From: Treponema peruense
GTDB lineage: Bacteria > Spirochaetota > Spirochaetia > Treponematales > Treponemataceae
Assembly: GCF_016117655.1 (NCBI RefSeq)
Contig: NZ_CP064936.1
Coordinates: 1,240,001-1,304,000, forward strand
Direction of reading: 5' to 3'
DNA length: 64,000 bases
Shown: piece after piece, positions 60,717-64,000 of the stretch
Layout of the letters: each line of letters begins with the position of its first letter
Position numbering within the stretch: the stretch's first letter is position 1
Made by a program: the position numbers and the translations under genes
The notes under the pieces: generated by a model
Databases searched by the model: none
Told to the model about the DNA's origin: nothing
What the model saw: only the letters and a program-made list of their open reading frames with translations

Positions 60717-60802
60717 GTTTGCAAAGTGGTTTTGCTGCATGGGTTCTCGCTTTCGCTCGGGGGATTACTCTTTTTAGAGGTAATGCGACGCTACGCACTT
60801 GC
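60717..60802. repeat. Dispersed repeat B, copy 2
   Basis: 86 bp, nearly identical to 57921-58006, in the same orientation. The spacing between B and A copies differs, so they are separate mobile or copied units. The rest of 60803-61523 has only short frames, described separately. Confidence 0.85.
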
Positions 60803-61114
60803 TTGCGTCTTATGTTTTAATAGTGAACATTTTTTTTGTAAACAACTTGACGGCACTCTTTTACAATAGTATAATCTTTTTTACATTAGTTGTAACTGTT
60901 TACGAGGGGCGAGGTTGGCCCATAAATAAGTACTTCGATCCGGTGTCTTGTTCTGCAGATGAGAGAGCTGCAGATGGTATGGAAGCCATGCTTACCAGAA
61001 AGGGCGAAAGCGTAGAATTGGGGGAATGTAAACGGTGGTTCTGGAATAATTCTCTTCTTTTGGAATAGTAATTAAATTTCTTCAAGTCCAATAGACGGTC
61101 GCAAGCTGCATTAC

Positions 61115-61366
61115 ATGCTCACCGCCGAAGGTTTTACTGTTTTGACAAAAAGAAGCATTTCATTCATGCAGCGAAACTTTACACAGTTTTACAATTATAA
61201 GAAAAATATCGACAACCACATAGAACAGGCCAAACAAGCCGGAAAATCAAAAGTAGTTTTTTATAATGGAAGAAAGTTGTCAGGCAGTCGGAGTTTGCGC
61301 TGGCGAGAGGGCGAGGGGAATAGTATTTCTGAAAAAAAACATAAAATGATATTAATCAACATATAA
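61115..61366 (+). CDS. Hypothetical fragment
   Basis: 83-residue frame starting MLTAEGFTVLTKRSISFMQR with no SD and no recognisable domain. The frame is open upstream (SPIDGRKLHY), so it is likely the 3' part of a lost gene. A coding origin is suggested only by its coherent sequence. Confidence 0.25.
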   Translation: MLTAEGFTVLTKRSISFMQRNFTQFYNYKKNIDNHIEQAKQAGKSKVVFYNGRKLSGSRSLRWREGEGNSISEKKHKMILINI

Positions 61367-61523
61367 AATCTATGTATTATTTTTGAAATAACGTTATGAA
61401 AAAAGAGGAGATGTGTAAATGATAGTAGAACAGGATAATGAATCACAAAAAATTTAAAAAAAAGAATCGGAAGAATTTTTGAGAATTGTGCTGGGGCAAA
61501 AAAATAAAAGGAGATGTAAAAGT

Positions 61524-61820
61524 ATGAATGGAAATCAAGTTCGACCAGAAAAATGGACAAATGTTATTGATTTATATGATAACGGTTGGTATTCATATAT
61601 TTGGGGAAATTATGACGGTGGCTCTGATAAAAGTCTTGGAGCTAGATGGAACGGCGGAAAAAACGTTGGATATCCAAATCAAGGTGCTTATCCAACTTGG
61701 TATGTCGAACCTGATTTTGTAACAAATGATATTTTGTTTTCTATTTATAGAGATGTTCAAATTAATCCTCAAAATGGAAATTTAAATAATATAAAAACAG
61801 CAATTATGGAGAATATTTAA
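61524..61820 (+). CDS. Hypothetical protein, 98 residues
   Basis: 98 residues rich in Trp, Tyr, Asn and Gly, starting MNGNQVRPEKWTNVIDLYDN and containing GWYSYIWGNYDGGSD. AGGAGATGTAAAAGT gives a suitable SD. No family recognised. Its TAA overlaps the ATG of the GT2 relic (TAATG). Base composition (A/T-rich) differs from the backbone. Confidence 0.55.
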   Translation: MNGNQVRPEKWTNVIDLYDNGWYSYIWGNYDGGSDKSLGARWNGGKNVGYPNQGAYPTWYVEPDFVTNDILFSIYRDVQINPQNGNLNNIKTAIMENI

Positions 61821-61933
61821 TGTTTGATAATTATGATGAAACTCCAAAAATCTCATGCATTGTTCCTGTATACAATGTAGAAAAGTATCTTCGTCGTTGC
61901 GTTGACTCAATACTGATGCAGATATTTATATAG
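61820..61933 (+). pseudogene. Glycosyltransferase family 2, N-terminal relic
   Basis: Starts MFDNYDETPKISCIVPVYNV then EKYLRRCVDSIL, the unmistakable first strand of GT2 enzymes, and stops after 37 residues. The rest was lost and a pyruvyltransferase fragment joins directly. Confidence 0.75.
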
Positions 61934-62057
61934 TAGGAAGTGATCAGGTTTGGAACCCGGCTTGTTGTGGGGGAAGTACTCTAGAACAAGCAAAGCTTCC
62001 TCTTCATGCTTACTTCTTGGATTTTGGAAAAGATTCTACAAAAAGAATATCCAAGTG
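61917..62057 (+). pseudogene. Polysaccharide pyruvyltransferase relic
   Basis: A frame with ADIYIVGSDQVWNP, then YFLDFGKDSTKRIS, matches the middle of polysaccharide pyruvyl transferases (GSDQVWN signature). No start or end is present. With the GT2 stub it shows decay of a surface-polysaccharide locus. Confidence 0.65.
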
Positions 62058-62102
62058 ATTAAAAGACTATAAATAGCCTTGTATTGGAAGAGGAGGAGAG
62101 AG

Positions 62103-62537
62103 ATGGAAACAAAAATTTATTATGGCGAATATTCTTTGTTTCATTGGATAGAACTGATTGTTACAAAAAATATAATTCTGCCACCTTATCAACGAAGTTT
62201 TGTCTGGGCAGAGGAACAGGTAAAACATTTGATTTCGTCTTTTAATGAGAATAATTTTATTCCTCCGGTTACTATTGGTGCTTTTAAAGAAAATAATAAA
62301 GTAGTAAATTATATTCTTGAATATGAATTAACTCATAATACAGAACCTGGAGAGCACTTATTCAATTACTGCGATGAACCAGCTTATGATATGAATAATT
62401 TGGTCTTTGGCGTAAATACATTCTTGGGTCATCCGAAGAAACAACTTTTTCATTGGCGTATGCAGTGTAGTTCGTTTTTTATTTTAAATAAATTTACAGC
62501 AAATCCTAGAGTTATGTTTGGAGATTTAAAATGCTAA
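62103..62537 (+). pseudogene. DUF262 N-terminus joined to unrelated tail
   Basis: The first 75 or so residues (NIILPPYQRSFVWAEEQVKH and FIPPVTIGAFK) are a DUF262/GmrSD N-terminal domain. The DGQQR motif that should follow is missing; after VVNYIL the frame carries an unrelated sequence (FGVNTFLGHPKKQ, RVMFGDLK). GAGGAGGAG precedes the ATG. A deletion fusion is likely; a real DUF262 protein is normally over 500 residues. Confidence 0.6.
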
Positions 62538-64000
62538 CTTTTAAAGAATTAAAGCAAAATATAAAAAAAGATAATTCCTCCTTGCCAACATTGAAAGTTG
62601 CTTTGCTTGGTGACACCGCAACTCAATTCCTGAGTACTGCAATCAAAGGTCTGGGAGTTGAGTATGGATATAATATAGATTTGTTTGAGGCTGAATATAA
62701 TCAGATTGAGCAGCAGGTATTTAATCCTTCTAGTGATTTAAATTCTTTTAATTCTCAGTTTGTCGTCATTTTTCAATCTACCCACAAACTTTGTGAAAAA
62801 TATAGCCTAATGAAGGCCGAGAATTGGGATTATCTGGCAGATGAGCGAATTGACTTTATAAAATCAATATGTGAAGTAATTAAAGTTCCTGTTATCTATT
62901 TCAACTATCCGGAAATAGATGACTCTGTATTCGGAAACTATGCCAATAAACTTTCAATTTCTTTTTTGTATCAAGTGAGGAAACTGAATTATGAGTTAAT
63001 GAATTTAACCCAGAAATATTCAAACTTGTATATCTGTGATTTAGCAGCTTTACAAAATAAAGTCGGAAGAGACTTTATGTTTAATCCAGCGGTTTATACG
63101 AGTACAGAGATGGTTTTGTCCTTGGATGCTGTTCCCATTGTGGCATCAAGAGTAATGGAAACCATTGCTTCCTTGCAGGGTAAGATTAAGAAATGCTTGA
63201 TTCTTGACTTGGACAATACGCTTTGGGGTGGTGTCATTGGAGATGATGGTATTGAGGGGATTCAGTTAGGGCATGGACTCGGCATCGGGAAAGCATTTGT
63301 TGAATTCCAAATGTGGATAAAGAAACTTAAAAACAGGGGAATAATAATTTGCATTTGTAGCAAAAATGATGAGCAGAAAGCAAAGGAGCCGTTTTTAAAA
63401 CACCCGGATATGGTTCTTAAACTAGAAGACATTTCTGTGTTTATGGCAAACTGGGAGTCAAAAGTTGATAATATCCGAATGATTCAGAAGATATTGAATA
63501 TTGGCTTTGATTCTATGGTATTTATTGATGACAATCCTTTTGAACGTAATGTCATTCGTGAAAACATTAGCGGAATAACAGTTCCAGAATTGCCTGAAGA
63601 TCCGGCTTACTATCTGGAATACTTATATTCTCTCAATCTTTTTGAGACGGCTTCATATAGCATCACCGATAAAGACCGAACGAAACAATATCAGGTTCAG
63701 GCAGAACGTGTTGCATTTTCCAAAACATTCGAGAACGAAGATGATTATTTAAAATCACTGAACATGATTTCTACGGTTGGAGGCTTTAACAAGTTCAATA
63801 TTCCTCGTGTCGCACAGTTATCTCAAAGAAGCAACCAATTTAATCTTAGAACCGTCAGGTATTCTGATTCTGACATTAAGTTATTATCAGAAAATCCCGA
63901 CTACATTTGCCTTGCGTTTTCGCTCAGCGATAAATTTGGAGATAACGGCCTTATTGCTGTTGTAATCTTAAAAAAACAAGATGCAGAAACACTTTTTATA
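62531..64000 (+). CDS. FkbH-like HAD-IIIC protein, 3' end outside window
   Basis: At least 490 residues. N-terminal SGNH-like region (LPTLKVALLGDTATQFL), HAD-IIIC domain with LILDLDNTLWGGVIGDDG near residue 224 and FIDDNPFERNVIRE, then a GNAT-like C-terminal part that is cut by the window end. FkbH proteins load a glyceryl unit onto a carrier protein in polyketide or surface-glycan pathways. The start overlaps the previous frame by 7 bp, with GGAG upstream. Context of glycan gene relics favours surface polysaccharide. Confidence 0.85.
   Translation, partial: MLTFKELKQNIKKDNSSLPTLKVALLGDTATQFLSTAIKGLGVEYGYNIDLFEAEYNQIEQQVFNPSSDLNSFNSQFVVIFQSTHKLCEKYSLMKAENWDYLADERIDFIKSICEVIKVPVIYFNYPEIDDSVFGNYANKLSISFLYQVRKLNYELMNLTQKYSNLYICDLAALQNKVGRDFMFNPAVYTSTEMVLSLDAVPIVASRVMETIASLQGKIKKCLILDLDNTLWGGVIGDDGIEGIQLGHGLGIGKAFVEFQMWIKKLKNRGIIICICSKNDEQKAKEPFLKHPDMVLKLEDISVFMANWESKVDNIRMIQKILNIGFDSMVFIDDNPFERNVIRENISGITVPELPEDPAYYLEYLYSLNLFETASYSITDKDRTKQYQVQAERVAFSKTFENEDDYLKSLNMISTVGGFNKFNIPRVAQLSQRSNQFNLRTVRYSDSDIKLLSENPDYICLAFSLSDKFGDNGLIAVVILKKQDAETLFI

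Noticed and set aside
57600-60802. Integron cassette array with attC sites
   Set aside because: Repeats A and B sit between small genes as attC sites would, but I could not find paired core sites (GTTRRRY and its inverse) bounding them, and there is no integron integrase in the window.
60799-61068. 89-residue open frame
   Set aside because: The start is Phe/Ile-rich low-complexity sequence, there is no SD and no family pattern; it overlaps the end of repeat B.

Overview
The window looks like a chromosomal segment of a host-associated spirochaete, most likely a Treponema. The evidence is a periplasmic-flagellum cluster with two FlaB-type flagellins, FliD, FlaG, FlgK, FlgL, FliW and CsrA, FliA (sigma-28) type promoters, and several proteins of a treponemal type. 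Most backbone genes are housekeeping and densely packed, with 1-8 nt overlaps.

Layout. 1-1684: start of a frameshifted DEAD-box helicase gene and a divergent glycosyltransferase. About 2045-14390: a foreign island with Clostridia-like protein sequence and strong Shine-Dalgarno sites. It carries a heterodimeric ABC exporter-type pair with a TetR regulator, four class I/LCM SAM methyltransferase units (one fused to an ATC-hydrolase-like domain), an alpha/beta hydrolase, an HMA-domain protein, and relics of a ZIP transporter, IS3, IS21, a phage lysin and an AraC regulator. 14430-17809: clpX, clpP, tig. 17912-18585: six tRNA genes. 18697-30000: flagellar genes, interrupted by tsaB/tsaE. 30019-36290: rdgB, a sigma-like gene, nrnA, argF, tRNA-Met, nrdR and a BioY-like gene. 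36287-56763: lnt, galactokinase-like, surE, TPR and NHL/vWA proteins, dinB, trmB, ligA, an M23 peptidase, recJ, pdp and recO. 56905-61370: accessory patch with AbrB/PIN and other toxin-antitoxin genes, an AAA ATPase with a broken partner, and three families of dispersed repeats. 61524-64000: decayed and intact surface-polysaccharide genes ending in an FkbH-like HAD protein that runs off the window.

How the parts work together. Flagellar late genes (flgN-flgK-flgL-fliW-csrA and flaB) carry sigma-28-type promoters, and FliW/CsrA next to FlgK/FlgL fits flagellin post-transcriptional control. In the island, a dyad GTTAG-N6-CTAAC occurs four times, each at or next to a recognisable promoter of a gene block (ABC pair, methyltransferase block, HMA block). 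This suggests one shared repressor and a metal- or metallophore-related regulon.

Most promising new system: at 57604-57900 a small RNA unit (TTGACA-N17-TATATT promoter, 5' hairpin, intrinsic terminator) converges on a 29-residue hydrophobic peptide gene on the other strand. The peptide's SD TGGGAG can pair with an upstream CTCCCA. This is the architecture of a type I toxin-antitoxin locus. Two diverged copies of the RNA unit without a toxin lie at 59.4 and 60.5 kb.

Limits: all assignments are by reading motifs. No homology search, fold prediction or expression data were available. Two single-base homopolymer frameshifts (DEAD helicase, tsaB) may be sequencing errors.
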